Positions 47,271 through 59,155 of a stretch of DNA of 64,000 bases are shown here, piece after piece. The stretch is taken from contig JABRWF010000007.1 of assembly GCA_018343915.1 (NCBI GenBank), positions 2,666,001-2,730,000 on the forward strand, in the 5' to 3' direction. The notes under the pieces were generated by a model. That model did no database searches, had not been told where the DNA came from, and saw only the letters and a program-made list of their open reading frames with translations. Both the position numbers and the translations under genes were made by a program. Positions within the stretch are counted from its first letter, which is position 1. The number at the start of each line of letters is the position of its first letter. This stretch comes from Agroathelia rolfsii (Eukaryota > Basidiomycota > Agaricomycetes > Amylocorticiales > Amylocorticiaceae).

Positions 47271-48109
47271 TGTCAAGGGTCTACTCCTTGACTATATTAC
47301 GTTGGGCGTAGAGGGCCTACTAGTAACACAACCAAACAATAGGCACTCTTAACACTATGACTAAGTACCTAAGAAGATAAGTTTTCCCACAGATACGCAA
47401 GTCCCTTATCTATTGGGGTGCACCGGGTACTCTGCTTAAGTTCTTACGATGTTCTCCTTATGAATGTCACACATGCTTATGAGGGGATTTACACCGCCTC
47501 CAAATATAAGAGAGAGAGAGAGAGAGAAAATGCTAAGACGGGAGGCCTAGGCCTAAGGAATATACCCTGAAGGCAAAGTTGTTTATTAGTAATCATTTAT
47601 GGAATACAAAACCTTTACTTGCCTGAAGGCGAAGAGGTCGAAGCTGAGCTCTTCAGGACAAGTTACATGCGTTATTTATACTACTATTGAAGGGTCCATG
47701 CGCAGCCTTAATGGTCTGTGCGCAGAGGGAAATAGAAGCGTAAATGTGGCAATGCAGGGAAAGAGTTTTTACCCTAACTCCACCGGGCATCTGTGTGGAG
47801 ATCCGTTTCCGGACCGATACCGGTAATCGTTAGGAATTGCTCAGGGAAGGAAGGCTGTGTTCCTAGGCTGTGCGTGATGGTGAAAATAGAAGTATGCGCA
47901 GCCCCGAGATTACTCCTGTGACGTGCGGCTTGGAACACGTGAGGGCCAATCACATGACCACTTGCACTGCCCACAGTCCATGCCCTAAAGGGTAATTCTT
48001 ATAAGAGAAATAAAGGAAAAGGAAAGAAAATGCAATAACTAATTAAATAATAGTCCAAATAATACAAGAAAATAACCGAAAAATCGGCGAAAATTCCCTT
48101 CTCATGACA
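47271..48109 (-). repeat. 5' LTR of B1
   Basis: 839 bp, minus-strand TGTCATGAG...CTTGACA, nearly identical to 31887-32725. The terminal TG is intact here. Confidence 0.9.
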
Positions 48110-48114
48110 TAGGA

Positions 48115-48290
48115 TCCGAGATTTCCACAAAAGGCACCCTAATGCACCTAAACGCTTAAACGCTGCAGTCTTTGGGGAATTACCTTTTAGGCCTATCGAA
48201 AACTACACGGAGACAACAACAACAGAAAACGTGGGATGGGAACTAGGGAAGTTCCGGAGTAACTCCCTCGAGAAGGGGGTAATGTTATGA
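48115..48290 (+). pseudogene. pol: Element A pol C-terminus (after B1)
   Basis: Continuation of the element A chromodomain tail: RDFHKRHPNAPKR-type sequence, then GELPFRPIENYTETTT and GWELGKFRSNSLEKG, colinear with the ends of B1 and B2 pol. The frame runs a few bases into the 3' LTR, with TGA at 48288-48290. The GAGAAGGGGGTAA polypurine tract overlaps its end. Confidence 0.75.
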
Positions 48291-49294
48291 GTTGGACATT
48301 TTTCGCCTTTTCTTTACGGACCTGTACATATTTTTATTATATTTTTACGATTTTATTTCATTAAGATACGGACAAAATACCTTGCAGGCGACGTCTTGAC
48401 GCGCGTGTGACTGGCTGTGTTAGCCCCACGTGACAGGAGTGCTTGTGACAAGAGTATATTAGGAAGGCGGAGTCTAGATCATTCCTTTTCATCAAAAGAT
48501 CTAGACTCAGGAACCAGGGTCGTTCCGATCACTGTGCAATTACTAAGGAGTACTAGACTCATCACTCCGATCGGTTGCTCATCAGACTTAGGCACAAAGC
48601 ACTGCCCCTGCATTTTACATGTTCCTGCTTATGAACCCCAGCTGCACACAGACCATCAAGGCTGCGCACGGGCCCTTTCATTTATGTATAAATACAAGCA
48701 TGTAAGCCCTTACCTGAACCTTAGCTTTGACCTTCTTGCCTTTAGGTAAGGGCACCCCCCACATTTGTATGCTCACATAAATACTAATATATATCTTGCC
48801 TTCAGGCTTGTTATTCCTAGCCCACACCCCCTCTCTCTATCCCCCTTACCTATTTAGTGTAAGGCCTTGACAGCAACTAAGTAGTATACGTAAGTCCTAG
48901 TACCAGAGGGCGTTCTGAGTCATAAAGTCCTCAATACAAGGAGGTAGTGCGCGTGATATCAAAACCCTGTTCATTCAGGTAGAGGCAGAAACAAGACCTC
49001 TTAGACGTACGTAGAGCACGGAGGGCTAAGCCGCCTACTCCGAGTAAGAAATTAGTAAAGCATCTATTTGACGTGAAGGAAGCACCCAGGAAGCCTAGCG
49101 CTAGAGTACTGAACGCAACCCTAACAAAGTAGAAGCTTGGCTAATACTATTATGAAGGATAGCAATGGGAGCACGTGCGTGTCTGCCATAAGCCAACCTA
49201 GAAATACGTTGTAAAAAGGGGTCTTACAACCCATCCCTCGTACCTTCGAGAGGGTTTATGTTTGTTGGTTAAGTCAAGAGCACAAGCCTTGACA
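48283..49294 (+). repeat. 3' LTR of element A
   Basis: 1012 bp, TGTTATGAG...CCTTGACA. It is uninterrupted and so shows the empty site (GGAGG near 48940) of the miniature Copia insertion in the partner LTR. The right dyad arm carries a C-to-T change (TTTAGG). Confidence 0.9.
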
Positions 49295-49476
49295 CTATGT
49301 AGCGGTGCACAGACTAGATAGAACTAGTATATAACCCTGTAGTGCCTCTACCTGAAAACCTCAGATTTGTTCTCTTCGTCTTCAGGTAAGCACAGTAGTG
49401 CTTTGTAATAAATAAATACTAACATAATAAAAAACTTTGTCTTCAGAGCCTATTGTCAGGAGGTCCCCCTCCCAAC

Positions 49477-50325
49477 TGTCATGAGAAGGATAATTTTGCC
49501 GATTTTTCGAGCTATTTCTTGTATTATTCGGACTAGTATTTAATTTATTATCATGTTTTCTTTCTTTTCTTTTCCTTTTCATATATAAATTACCCTTTAG
49601 GGCGTGGACTGTGGGCAGTGCTGTGGTCATGTGATTGGCCCTCACGTGTTCCAAGCCGCACGTCACAGGAGTAATCTCGGGGCTGTGCGTACTTCCATTT
49701 CATCACTACGCACAGCCTAGGAATGCAAACTTCCTTCACTGATCAATTCCTAATGGTTATCGGTACTGGTCCGGAAACGGATCTCCACACGGATGCCCGG
49801 TGGAGTTAGGGTTAAAGATCTTCCCCTGCATTGCCACAAGTTATACTTCTATCTCCCTCTGCGCACAGACCACCAAGGCTGCACACGAACCCTTCTACAA
49901 TAGTATAAATAGTGCATATAACTTGTCCTGAAGAGCTCAGCTTCGACCTCTTTGCCTTCAGGCAAGTAAAGATGTTTGTATCCCTCTAAATAGATTGCTA
50001 ATAAAATCTTCGCCTTCAGGGTTTATTCTTTTGGCCTAGAGCCAGGTTCCTAGCCCCTCCCCACCTTTCTTCTCTCTCTCTCCCTTCCCTATCTACTAGG
50101 AGGCGGTGTAAATCCCCTCATAAGCGTGTGACATAACGTAAGAGCATCGTAAGAGATAGGCAGAGTACCCGGCACATCCTCAATAGACTAAGGAATTGCG
50201 TATCTGTGGGAAAACCTATTTTTCTTAGGTACTTAGATTTAGTGTTAAGAAGGTTTAGTTCTTGTTGTGTCATAAGTAGGCCCTCCACGCCCAATGTAAC
50301 ATAGTCAAGGAGTAGACCCTTGACA
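49477..50325 (+). repeat. Level 4: solo LTR of family B inside LTR F
   Basis: 849 bp, TGTCATGAGAAGG...CCTTGACA, flanked by CCAAC (49472-49476 and 50326-50330). Confidence 0.88.
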
Positions 50326-50385
50326 CCAACACCACTCATGCTCTCACTAAGATGGCCTCAAGGCTGGACTCCTTGTCCACCTGGC

Positions 50386-50436
50386 CTAGCTACCTCTCTG
50401 GGCTAGCTACCTCTCTAGGCTAGCTACCTCTCTAGG
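50386..50436 (+). repeat. 17-bp tandem repeat, three units
   Basis: CTAGCTACCTCTCTGGG followed by two copies of CTAGCTACCTCTCTAGG, then a partial TTAGCT. It lies within LTR F. Confidence 0.85.
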
Positions 50437-50898
50437 TTAGCTTCACACTTCTTAGTGATGCTGAGAAAGGAACTGTAGACAAAGTTAAATTGAAGTAAAG
50501 TAGAAATACATAGGTTACTCACCTGTAGACAAAGACAACAGTCTAAAGTCTACAGGTATACATAATGAGGTTGATATAGTAATAGTCATGTGATGTGTAA
50601 ATCACATGACCTAAACTCTAACCTAAGTAGTACTACTTAACTATCAATAAAAAGAAAGGATAAAATAAAGGAAAAATAAAAGAAAAATTGGGCTAAGGTT
50701 AGTGAACTCATAACACCTATCACCTCTATAGGCTATTAGAGCCTGTCTCCCCTCTCTCTCTCCCTCCACCAAATCCTCTCTGCTGTGTGCTAGGAGGTAA
50801 CAAGCGTGCTCTGTGCTGCTTGTTGTTTAGAGGTTGCTCAGTGCTCCTCTACGGTAGAATGCATAAGATAGGTCCAGCCCTTTGGGTGACCATTTGCG

Positions 50899-51744
50899 TG
50901 TCATGAGTGGGAAATTTTTGGCGATTTTTTGGATATCTTCTTGTATTATTTGGACCATTATTTAATTAGTTACCACATTTTCTTTTCCTTTTTATTATTT
51001 TTCTTGTGAAAATTACCCCTTTAAGGGCGTGGACTGTGGGCAGTGCAGTGGTCATGTGATTGGCCCTCACGTGTTCCAAGCCGCACGTCACAGGAGTAAT
51101 CTCGGGGCTGCACACATCTCCTTTCATCATCGTGCACAGCCTAGGAACACAGACTTCCTTCCCTGATCAATTCCTAACGGTTACTGGTACCAGTCCAGAA
51201 ACGGATCTCTACACAGATGCCCGGTGGAGTTAGGTTAAAAGATCTTCCCCTGCATTGCCACAATTATGTTTCTATTTCCCTCTGCGCACAGACCAACAAA
51301 GCTGCGCACGGACCCTTCCATAGTAGTATAAATAGTGCATGTAGCTTGTCCTGAAGAGCTCAGCTTCGACCTCTTCACCTTCAGGCAAGTAAATAAAAGT
51401 TTGTATCCACTAAATAGATTACTAATTAAATCTTCACCTTCAGGGTATATCTCCTAGGCCTAGGCCCCTTGTCCTAGCCCCTTTCTCTCTCTCCCTATCC
51501 ATTATTTGGAGGTGGTGCAAATCCCCTCACACGTGTGAATTCCAGTAAGAGCATCGATTAAGTAGGAGATAACTGAGTACCCGGCTGCCCCTTTAATAAA
51601 ATCAAGGGAGTGGTATCTGTGGGAAAGCTCCTGCTTAGGTACTTCGTAAGAAAACTTAAAGTTAAGAGGGTATTACCATGAATTGAAGTTGTTTGTGGGT
51701 GTTGACCCATGAATCATATCAAGTCAAGGAGTATCCCCTTGACA
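50899..51744 (+). repeat. Level 3: solo LTR of family B (diverged)
   Basis: 846 bp, TGTCATGAGTGGG...CCTTGACA. The flanks TTGCG (50894-50898) and TTGCA (51745-51749) differ by one transition, consistent with a mutated 5-bp target duplication. The D 3' LTR shows the empty site. Confidence 0.85.
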
Positions 51745-52092
51745 TTGCACTTCTGTTAAACCAATACATTGTGCTTAGTGCACCTAAGAGGACAAAGGCA
51801 TTGCCCTACATTCTTTGCGGTTAAGATACATTGCACGCCTAACAGCATACACAAGATAGTTTGTGTTCTGCATATAGACCTTGCTTAAAAGTCTAGTAGA
51901 CTTGGAGTAAAGCTTGGTGACACAAAGACTCGAACTTGCGTGATAGTTGTGACAGCACAAGGAAGTGTACACCCGCACGTCCCTAGCCTTGGGAGTTGTA
52001 AAACAGCCGTTACTTAGCTGCCCCGTACCTTTGAGGGGTTGACGTAGGCTTAGGTTGAGTTTTGGTGACAAGAGTCTAGTGTGCTCTTGACA

Positions 52093-53357
52093 TTAGAATG
52101 AATCTCCCCTCACCATTTTTCTGCGCTAGTTGCTTTGTGCACTAGAGGAGGTATAATGAGCCTCGTTATTTGAAGCAAAAGAACAAAGTACATAACAAAT
52201 TTAGTAGACTACCACAGTGTTATGAGTTGGAATTTTGGACTATAAATTTTTTGTTATTATTTAAACAATGTATTATATTTCATTTCATTTTTCTTTTATT
52301 ATATTACCCTCAGAGCGTGGCCTGTAGGCAGTGAGCAGTCCTATGATTGGCCCTCATGTGACTAAGCCACACGCTACAGGAGTAATTGTGAGTTGTGTGT
52401 TTCCTGTTCACCATTCCGCACAACTCCGGAGTACATACCTCCAATCACTGACTGACTCCTAACGGATACTAGTTCCACTACATACCTCCAAGCTTCCACT
52501 CCAGAACTCTTGAGGAGCTCCGCTCCTGAGCGTGGAGCCTCTGCAAGTGTTGTATCTCCGCACGGCTGCCCGTCGGAGTTAGGGAAAAGGTCTCCCCCTG
52601 CATATTCTACTTTTTCTATCTCTTGTCTCCGCGTCGGAACTAGCGCGGAGCTTTTATAGTAGTATAAGTAGTTGTTGTAACTTGTCCTGAAAAGGCCAGC
52701 TTTGACCTCTTTGCCTTCAGGCAAGTATTTAGCATTTGTATTCCTCTTAGAAACTACTCAATCAACTTTGCCTTTAGGGTTCATTAACCTCCGGGCCTAG
52801 CCCAGCGTCTTAGCACATCAACACATTCAATTAGTAGGGTGAAATTCCCTAAGAGTAACTAGTTAGACGCATGATGCATGATTCGGAGTCTCCAGAACCT
52901 CTGCCCTCCTCCGACAAAAGTCTTCGGAGCTTTGTAAGATACAAGGAGAGTACCCTTGCCACCCTCAATAGATTAAGGGGATTAGGTAGTGTGGGAAAAC
53001 TCATATTTTAGGTACTTTGTTCAGTGTTGGGAGATTATTTTGATTATCTCTGCATAGTCAAGAGTGATCCCTTGACATATGGTCATTTTACCTACAAAAA
53101 GTAGTAGTTTTCAATTTCGCATGTTTCTTTACTTTGGGAAATTCTTGGCTGGCTTGCGCTTAGTGTTAGAAAACCAAGGGTGCATCAGTTTTCACAAGCT
53201 ATTAAAGGGAACATAACCTGAGTGGATAGACGTGAAAGGCTCCAGCCGATACAAGTAGCCCATATAAAGCAAACCATTTAAAGTAGAATAGGCCTAGCTT
53301 CAAGGGCAAAACAAATTTTTATATACAAATCTGTTTTGGGAGTCTCCAGTCTTACTG
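52093..53357 (+). other. Element D leader with self-priming site, containing solo LTR C
   Basis: AGAATGAATCT (52095-52105), two bases after the LTR, is complementary at 9 of 11 positions to AGATTTGTTCT in LTR D (58583-58593). The two mismatches are transitions. The leader is interrupted by LTR C (52218-53077) and resumes to about 53357. Confidence 0.6.
52218..53077 (+). repeat. Level 3: solo LTR C in element D leader
   Basis: 860 bp, TGTTATGAGTTGGAATT...CCCTTGACA. TATAAGTA (52663) is 35 bases before AGCTTTGACCT (52698-52708). A candidate intron 52721-52777 (CAG/GCAAGT...TTTAG) follows. No matching target duplication is seen (CACAG left, TATGG right), and no matching primer site follows it. 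Confidence 0.72.
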
Positions 53358-54647
53358 TTGAGCTTGCCCACCATTTCACACCTAAACCCACCACAAGAAC
53401 CCACTCCCCCTCAACCTGAGTCAGAAGCAGAATCCTCAGAAGCAGAATCATCTGAAGAGGAATCTTCTGACAAAGAAAACCCTACCTTTTTCCCTCCATT
53501 TCCATCTGCGCACGCCTCCACACACAACTCCCCTTGCCCCCAATCACCAATGGCCCAACAAGTCAATAACGCTGCCTTAATGCAGCAGCTCATCCAAAAC
53601 CAGACAATGATGATGCAATGGATGCAGCAGCAGAATGAGTCATGAGGCAAGCCAAAAGAAATTGGCCATGCACCACCTATGTTTGATGGACAATGGGTTA
53701 ATTATCACCCATTCCTTCAGAAATTTCAGGCTTACCTGGAATTAAACCCAAGGGTGTATGTCATGGATGAGGAAAAGGTCAAATACCTTTTAGGGTTAAT
53801 GGTGGAAGGTGCCACGGCTTGGTCCAGCCTGTGGTACACCAAATTAGGACTATAGAACCAGGTACCTGGGCCCGTAATCTACCAGGAAGTAATTGAAAGC
53901 TTCAAATCCTTATTTGGGGCATTCAATGAAAAGGTAGCGGCTAGAGATCAGCTGCGTCACCTACGACAAGGCACTACATCCATAAGGAATTTTGGGATGG
54001 CCTTTATATTGCTGGGTAAAAGGACAGGGTTATCTGATGATGACCTTTGAGAAAAGTACCTGGAGAGGATGAATGTCAAGTTGTGATGTATTATCACAGG
54101 CTGGGATAGGGACACCTCAACCCTAACAAAATTGATGAATGCAGCACATGACGCAGAAGTCAATTTGATGAAGGAAGAAATGCTGTCCAGTAAGAGGTAC
54201 TGGTACAACAACAACCCCCAGTCAGATCTCTAGCGAAACGATCCCAACGCAATGCACATTTCAGTGACTATATTGGGAAGGACACCCAATACATCAAAAA
54301 ACCCATTCCTGAGTGCAGGTCTTGCTCAGCAGACCTCTCCGTTGCAAGTGGCTGCAACGCAAAATAACCCGACCACACAATCCAATAACCCATTCAGGCA
54401 AAAAGACATCATCTGTTACAACTGCCAAAAGAAAGGGCACATAGCGCGGGACTGTAGAAGTCCAAAAGCTGATAAAGGCAGCTCGAACAATCCTTTCCAA
54501 AAGGTGGCAGCGGCATCCGCACCAACACCAACACCACCAACAAGCCAAGGGCCATCCAGCAGCCCAATGACCCAGAATGACATGTTTAACATAATCCAGG
54601 AACAGGGTCAAATGATTGCAGCCCTAAAAGACAAGTTGGGTTTTTAA
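53358..54647 (+). pseudogene. gag: Element D gag (many stops)
   Basis: The frame opens near 53358 without an ATG (TTG in the first position), with Glu/Ser-rich sequence. Stops interrupt it at 53643, 53854, 54048, 54084 and 54231. Recognisable parts are FDGQWVNYHPFLQKFQAYLE (capsid), FKSLFGAFNEKVAARDQL, and the zinc knuckle CYNCQKKGHIARDC. It ends MIAALKDKLGF with TAA at 54645-54647. It is homologous in layout to A and B gag but distant in sequence. Confidence 0.82.
54638..54644 (+). promoter_or_regulatory. -1 ribosomal frameshift heptamer, element D
   Basis: G GGT TTT followed by the gag TAA. The -1 frame reads FLNQSEYAANATDQFVQNKM, aligned with the pol starts of A and B. Confidence 0.72.
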
Positions 54648-57600
54648 ATCAGTCAGAGTATGCGGCCAATGCTACTGACCAATTTGTACAAAACAAAATG
54701 TCTTCCATTTTTACTACTTCTTCCTTTTTGATTTCTGCTTCTTCTGTACAAGGTGTGCATGGACAACACCTAAATATACCTATTATGTTCCATGGACATT
54801 TCTTGACTATTTCTGTATCAGCTATGATCAATTCTGGAGCCACCTCCACCTTTATAAATAAAAAATTCATAGAAAAAAACAATATAAAGACATCACCTTT
54901 ACATAAAAAAATTCCTTTGTATAATATAGACAACTCCCCCAATGCAATTGGTTTCATTTTAGAATACGTTACCCTTTTGACTCAGATAGGACAAGAAAAA
55001 CAATGATTGGTATTTTTAGTAGTAGACATTGGTACTGAAGATGTAATCTTAGGTATTGATTAGCTACAATTAGAAAACCCTGTCATTAATTGGAAAAAAG
55101 GAAATGTAATGTTAATGGACGATTTATTAAAAGATAAGGAATATAAAAAAATCAATAAAATCATAAAAGATGAGGAATCTCCTCCAAAACTAGCAGCAAC
55201 ATCAGGCTTGCCACCCCAATATCAACAACATGCCAGGGTGTTTTCCGAAGCTGAGTCTCAGCGATTCCTTACCAGCAAACCTTATGACTACAAGATTGAA
55301 CTGGTGGAAGGAGCAGAGATGAAAAGAGCTAAGGTATACCCTCTGTCAAATCCAGAGCTAAAGAAGCTAGATGCGTATTTGGAGGAAAACCTGGCCAAGG
55401 GCTATATAAGAAAATCCCAAAGCCCCTATGCCTCGCCTTTCTTTTTCATACCTAAGAAGAATGGAAAATTAAGGCTAATAGTGGATTATTGATGACTGAA
55501 TAATATCACTATAAAAAACTCCTATCCATTGCCGCTCATTTCCTCTATTGTTAACGGACTCTCTAGGGCTAAAACATTTACCAAACTAGATCTACGATGG
55601 GGACATAATAATGTACTGATCAAAGAAGGACACCAAGAGTGGGCAGCATTCATAACCCCTCGAGGACTCTTTGAGCCCCTAGTAATGACATTTGGCTTAT
55701 GTAACACCCCAGCCACATTCCAAGCTATGATGGATGAAATATTTGCAGACCTAATTATGCAAGGATTAGTGTATGTATATATAGATGACATCATTATTGC
55801 CACTGCAAGCCTAGAAGAACACCGACAATTAGTACATGAAGTTTTACGAAGGTTAGCGGAAAATGATCTATTCTCAAACCTAGAAAAATGCCTATTTGAA
55901 GTACCCAAGGTGGAGTTCCTAGGCGTAATAATTAGCTACAACCATGTACAAATGACCAACAAAAAAGTCCAAGCAATCTTAGACTGGCCTGTCCCTAAAA
56001 CGGTCAAAGATGTGCAAAAATTTCGAGGTCTGGCTAATTACTACCAAAGGTTTATCAAGGGGTTCAGCAATATTACTAAACCCCTTGACAAATTGACTGG
56101 CAAAGGTGCTTGGAAATGGGAAAAAGAGGAACAGCAGTCCTTCGACACTCTCAAGAAAGCTTTTACTACAGCCCTAGTATTAGCAATATATGATCACCAA
56201 AGAGAAAGTCGAATTGAAACTGATGCCTCGGGTTATGCAACTAGTGGAGTTTTCTCCCAGTTACAGGATGACAGTGAATAGCACCCTATTGCCTTCCATT
56301 CCAAATCCATGGATGATGCACAACGAAATTATGACATCTGGGATAAGGAAATGCTGGCAATAATACAAGCATTGGAAGAATGGCGCCATTACATCATTGG
56401 ATTGCCTAAACCGGTAGAAATTTGGTCAGACCATAAAAACTTGGAATATTGGGCGACAAGTCAACACTTGAGTTGACGACAAGCACATTGGTACAGAATC
56501 CTACAAGAATACAATTTTACCTTATGCTACAAAAAAGGATCAACCAATGGACAAGCTGACACCCTATCTCAATGACCAGATTTCTACATGGAAGATTCGC
56601 AGGACAATCTCAATATTACTGTCTTACAACCCTCCCATTTTAAAATTATGGCTGCAAAAAGAGGACATGTTTTGGTTGAAGGAGAAAAGGAGATCTTGGC
56701 AGAGATTAGATGGGAGAGCACCGAGTTGTTGGAATCCCTCTATCAGATTGTCAAAATAGGCCCACAACGAATTGCCCTAGGTTTACAAGATTGGGAAACA
56801 AAAGATGGACTAGTGCTATACAGAGAGAAAGTATTTGTGCCCCCCAACAAAAGTCTGAAAGAAAAAATTTTGGCCAAATATCATGACTCAGCACTGGCAG
56901 GACATCCGGGATGCACAAAAATGCTAGAACTCATAAGCAGAAATTACTATTGGATTAATATGACAAAGGAAATAAATCAATATGTAGATTCTTGCCTATT
57001 ATATCAAGCAAATAAACCTAGCAGACAAGCGTTACCCGGATTACTTCACCCTCTCCCTATACCAGGCAAACTATGGGAACATGTAACCTCAGATTTGATC
57101 GTTAAATTACCCAAGTTACATGGGTTTGACTCAATTCTAGTAGTAGTAGATAGGCTAACGAAACTGGCACACTTCATACCAACCAACAAAAACATCTCTG
57201 CCAAAGACGTAGCTGAACTATATGTTAAAAATGTGTTCAAACTTCATGGTACACCGTCAACATGGACCTCGGATTGTGGCCCTCAATTTGCAAGTCAGGT
57301 AATGAAAGACATACATGCTAGTCTACACATCAAAACTGCATTGTCTACAGCATATCACCCACAAAGTGATGGACAAACTGAGCGTGTAAATCAGGAGGTA
57401 GAATAGTACCTCAGGATTTTCTGCAATCACCGACAAACAAATTGGGTGGATTGGCTACCATATGTGGAATTCATGCATAACAATAGAAAAAACAAAAGCA
57501 CATGCACAAGTGCTTTTGAACTTACCTACGGTTATGTTCCAAATTGGGAAGCTAAAGATATCCAAGATCCGACTCCGGGAGCCTTCAACTGGATAGAAAA

Positions 57601-58200
57601 TGCCAAGGAAGCATGGAAAGAAGCTCAGGCAGCCTTAGGGATGGCAAGGGAACAGATGGAACAATCATACAACAAAGGAAAAAAGATGTTCCCTGACATT
57701 GAAGAAGGACAGGAAGTTTGGCTCAACACACAAAACTTGAAACTTGATAGACCATCCAAAAAACTAAGTCAAAAATGGATTGGACCCTACAAGGTACAAA
57801 AGAAGCTAAATGACCTGAACTACCAATTGGATCTTCCAGATAACCTCAAGATCCACGATGTCTTCCATGTCCACCTGCTAAAGCCCCATCATGCCTCAGA
57901 TCAACACCAGAAACCACTACCCCCCATGGAAGTAGAAGGAGAAGAAGAGTACGAAATGGAGGAGGTACTCAACTCAAGATTACGGCGTGGGAAACTGGAA
58001 TTCTTAGTCACTTGGAAAGGATATCCAGGAGAGCAAACCTGGGTCAGAGAATCTGATATATATGCAGATGACACTATCAGAGACTTCTACAAAACCAATC
58101 CAAGCGCACCAAGAAAGATTAGTGCAACAACCTTTGGACTTCTACCCTTCCAAAACTGGGACAATTTGACGGAATGGCAACCCAAGGCGGATTGCCCCTA
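54645..58200 (+). pseudogene. pol: Element D pol: protease-RT-RNase H-integrase-chromodomain, broken
   Basis: Protease reads SAMINSGATSTF: the catalytic Asp of DSG is Asn (one G-to-A change). RT: GYIRKSQSPYASPFFFIPKK, LDLRWGHNNVLIKEG, VYIDDIIIATA. RNase H: ETDASGYATSGVF and [10 protein letters not shown]. Integrase: HPGCTKMLELISRNYYWINM; the second zinc cysteine is Tyr (CLLYQANK). The core reads SDLIVKLPKLHGFDS, TSDCGPQFASQ (Arg to Cys) and NQEVE. Chromodomain: LEFLVTWKGYPGEQTWVRES; end WQPKADCP, TAA at 58199-58201. Stops occur near 55003, 55060, 55490, 56279, 56474, 56572 and 57404. It is the most decayed pol of the window, which agrees with its outermost Gypsy position. Confidence 0.88.
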
Positions 58201-58212
58201 AAGAGGGGGTAA
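58201..58212 (+). other. Polypurine tract of element D
   Basis: AAGAGGGGGTAA directly before TGTTACGAG of the 3' LTR. Confidence 0.75.
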
Positions 58213-58605
58213 TGTTACGAGTTGCTCGTTGTATTATAATTTTCTTTTGAATTTTTCATTATTTTTCTGAATTTTTCCTGATTTTTCTCTATTTTTTGGT
58301 ATATATATTGTATATTATGTAAGCACATACTCTGATGACTAAGCAAGTCATGTGACCAGTCAACCATGTGACTGGCCATTATGTGACCACTAGTCATGTA
58401 ACATATTATGTAAGCAGAGTCTAGAGCATGGGTCCGGATCATAACACCACTTTAGACTCACTATAACAAATAATGGCACAATATCATGCTATACTTAGCA
58501 TTACTACGCACAGACCATGTAGCGGTGCACAGACCAGGTAGAACTAGTATATAACCCTGTAGTGCCTCTACCTGAAGACCTCAGATTTGTTCTCTTCGTC
58601 TTCAG

Positions 58606-58666
58606 GTAAGCACAGTAGTGCTTTGTAATAAATAAATACTAACATAATAAAAAACTTTGTCTTCAG
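58606..58666 (+). other. Candidate 61-nt intron in LTR D
   Basis: Donor CAG/GTAAGC, perfect branch consensus TACTAAC (58637-58643) and acceptor CTTCAG. Position and size match the candidates in LTRs A and B. Confidence 0.5.
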
Positions 58667-59155
58667 AGCCCATCACCTCTATAGGCTATTAGAGCCTATC
58701 TCCCCTCTCTCTCTCCCTCCACCAAATCCTCTCTACTGTGTGCTAGAAGGTAACAAGCGTGCTCTGTGCTGCTTGTTGTTTAGAGGTTGCTCAGTGCTCC
58801 TCTATGGTAGAACGCATAAGACAGGTCCAGCCCTTTGGGTGACCATTTGCACTTCTGTTAAACCAATACATTGTGCTTAGTGCACCTAAGAGGACAAAGG
58901 CATTGCCCTACATTCTTTGTGGTTAAGATACATCGCACACCTAACAGCATACACAAGATAGTTTGTGTTCTGCGTGTAGACCTTGCTTGAAAGTCTAGTA
59001 GACTTGGAGTAAAGCTCGGTGACATAAAGACTTGAACTTGTGTGATAGTTGTGACAGCGCAAGGAAGTGTACACCCATGCGTCCCTAGCCTTGGGAGTTG
59101 TAAAACAGCCGTTACTTGGCTACCCCGTGCCTTTGAGGGGTTGACGTAGGCTTAG

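Larger units (their letters stand above)
31887..48109 (-). mobile_element. Level 4: Ty3/Gypsy chromovirus element B1 (minus strand)
   Basis: B1 is inserted in the chromodomain of element A with TSD TAGGA (31882-31886 and 48110-48114). It is reversed: the 5' LTR is 47271-48109 (839 bp) and the 3' LTR 31887-32725 (839 bp). Gag and pol run on the minus strand. It is itself split by element B2 (33772-41817) in integrase and by a solo A LTR (45111-46120) in gag. Confidence 0.9.
24037..49294 (+). mobile_element. Level 3: Ty3/Gypsy chromovirus element A
   Basis: Element A is inserted in the D 5' LTR with TSD CTATG (24032-24036 and 49295-49299). Its 5' LTR is 24037-26562 with the miniature Copia element removed (1012 bp). 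Its 3' LTR is 48283-49294 (1012 bp). The internal region, 26563-31886 plus 48115-48282, encodes gag and pol on the plus strand and is split by element B1. A polypurine tract (GAGAAGGGGGTAA) precedes the 3' LTR. Confidence 0.9.
49454..50715 (-). repeat. Level 3: solo LTR F containing a solo B LTR
   Basis: Target duplication CCTAT at 49449-49453 and 50716-50720. The LTR proper is 49454-49476 plus 50331-50715 (408 bp). On the minus strand it begins TGTTATGAGTTCAC and ends CTCCTGACA. It contains a 17-bp tandem repeat. No coding sequence. Confidence 0.8.
23730..52092 (+). repeat. 5' LTR of element D in four pieces
   Basis: The pieces 23730-24036, 49300-49453, 50721-50898 and 51750-52092 align end to end with the D 3' LTR. 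The breaks are element A (TSD CTATG), solo LTR F (TSD CCTAT) and a solo B LTR (TSD TTGCG/TTGCA). The TATA-type promoter and start region fall in the second piece. Confidence 0.85.

Noticed and set aside
50386..50436. CRISPR-like spaced repeat
   Set aside because: It is a simple 17-bp tandem repeat without spacers, in a eukaryotic LTR.
53078..58212. LTR C as the 5' LTR of the element ending at 58212
   Set aside because: The 3' LTR at 58213 is family D. The D 5' LTR pieces end at 52092, just upstream, with a D-type primer site, and D has the TATCG duplication on both sides.
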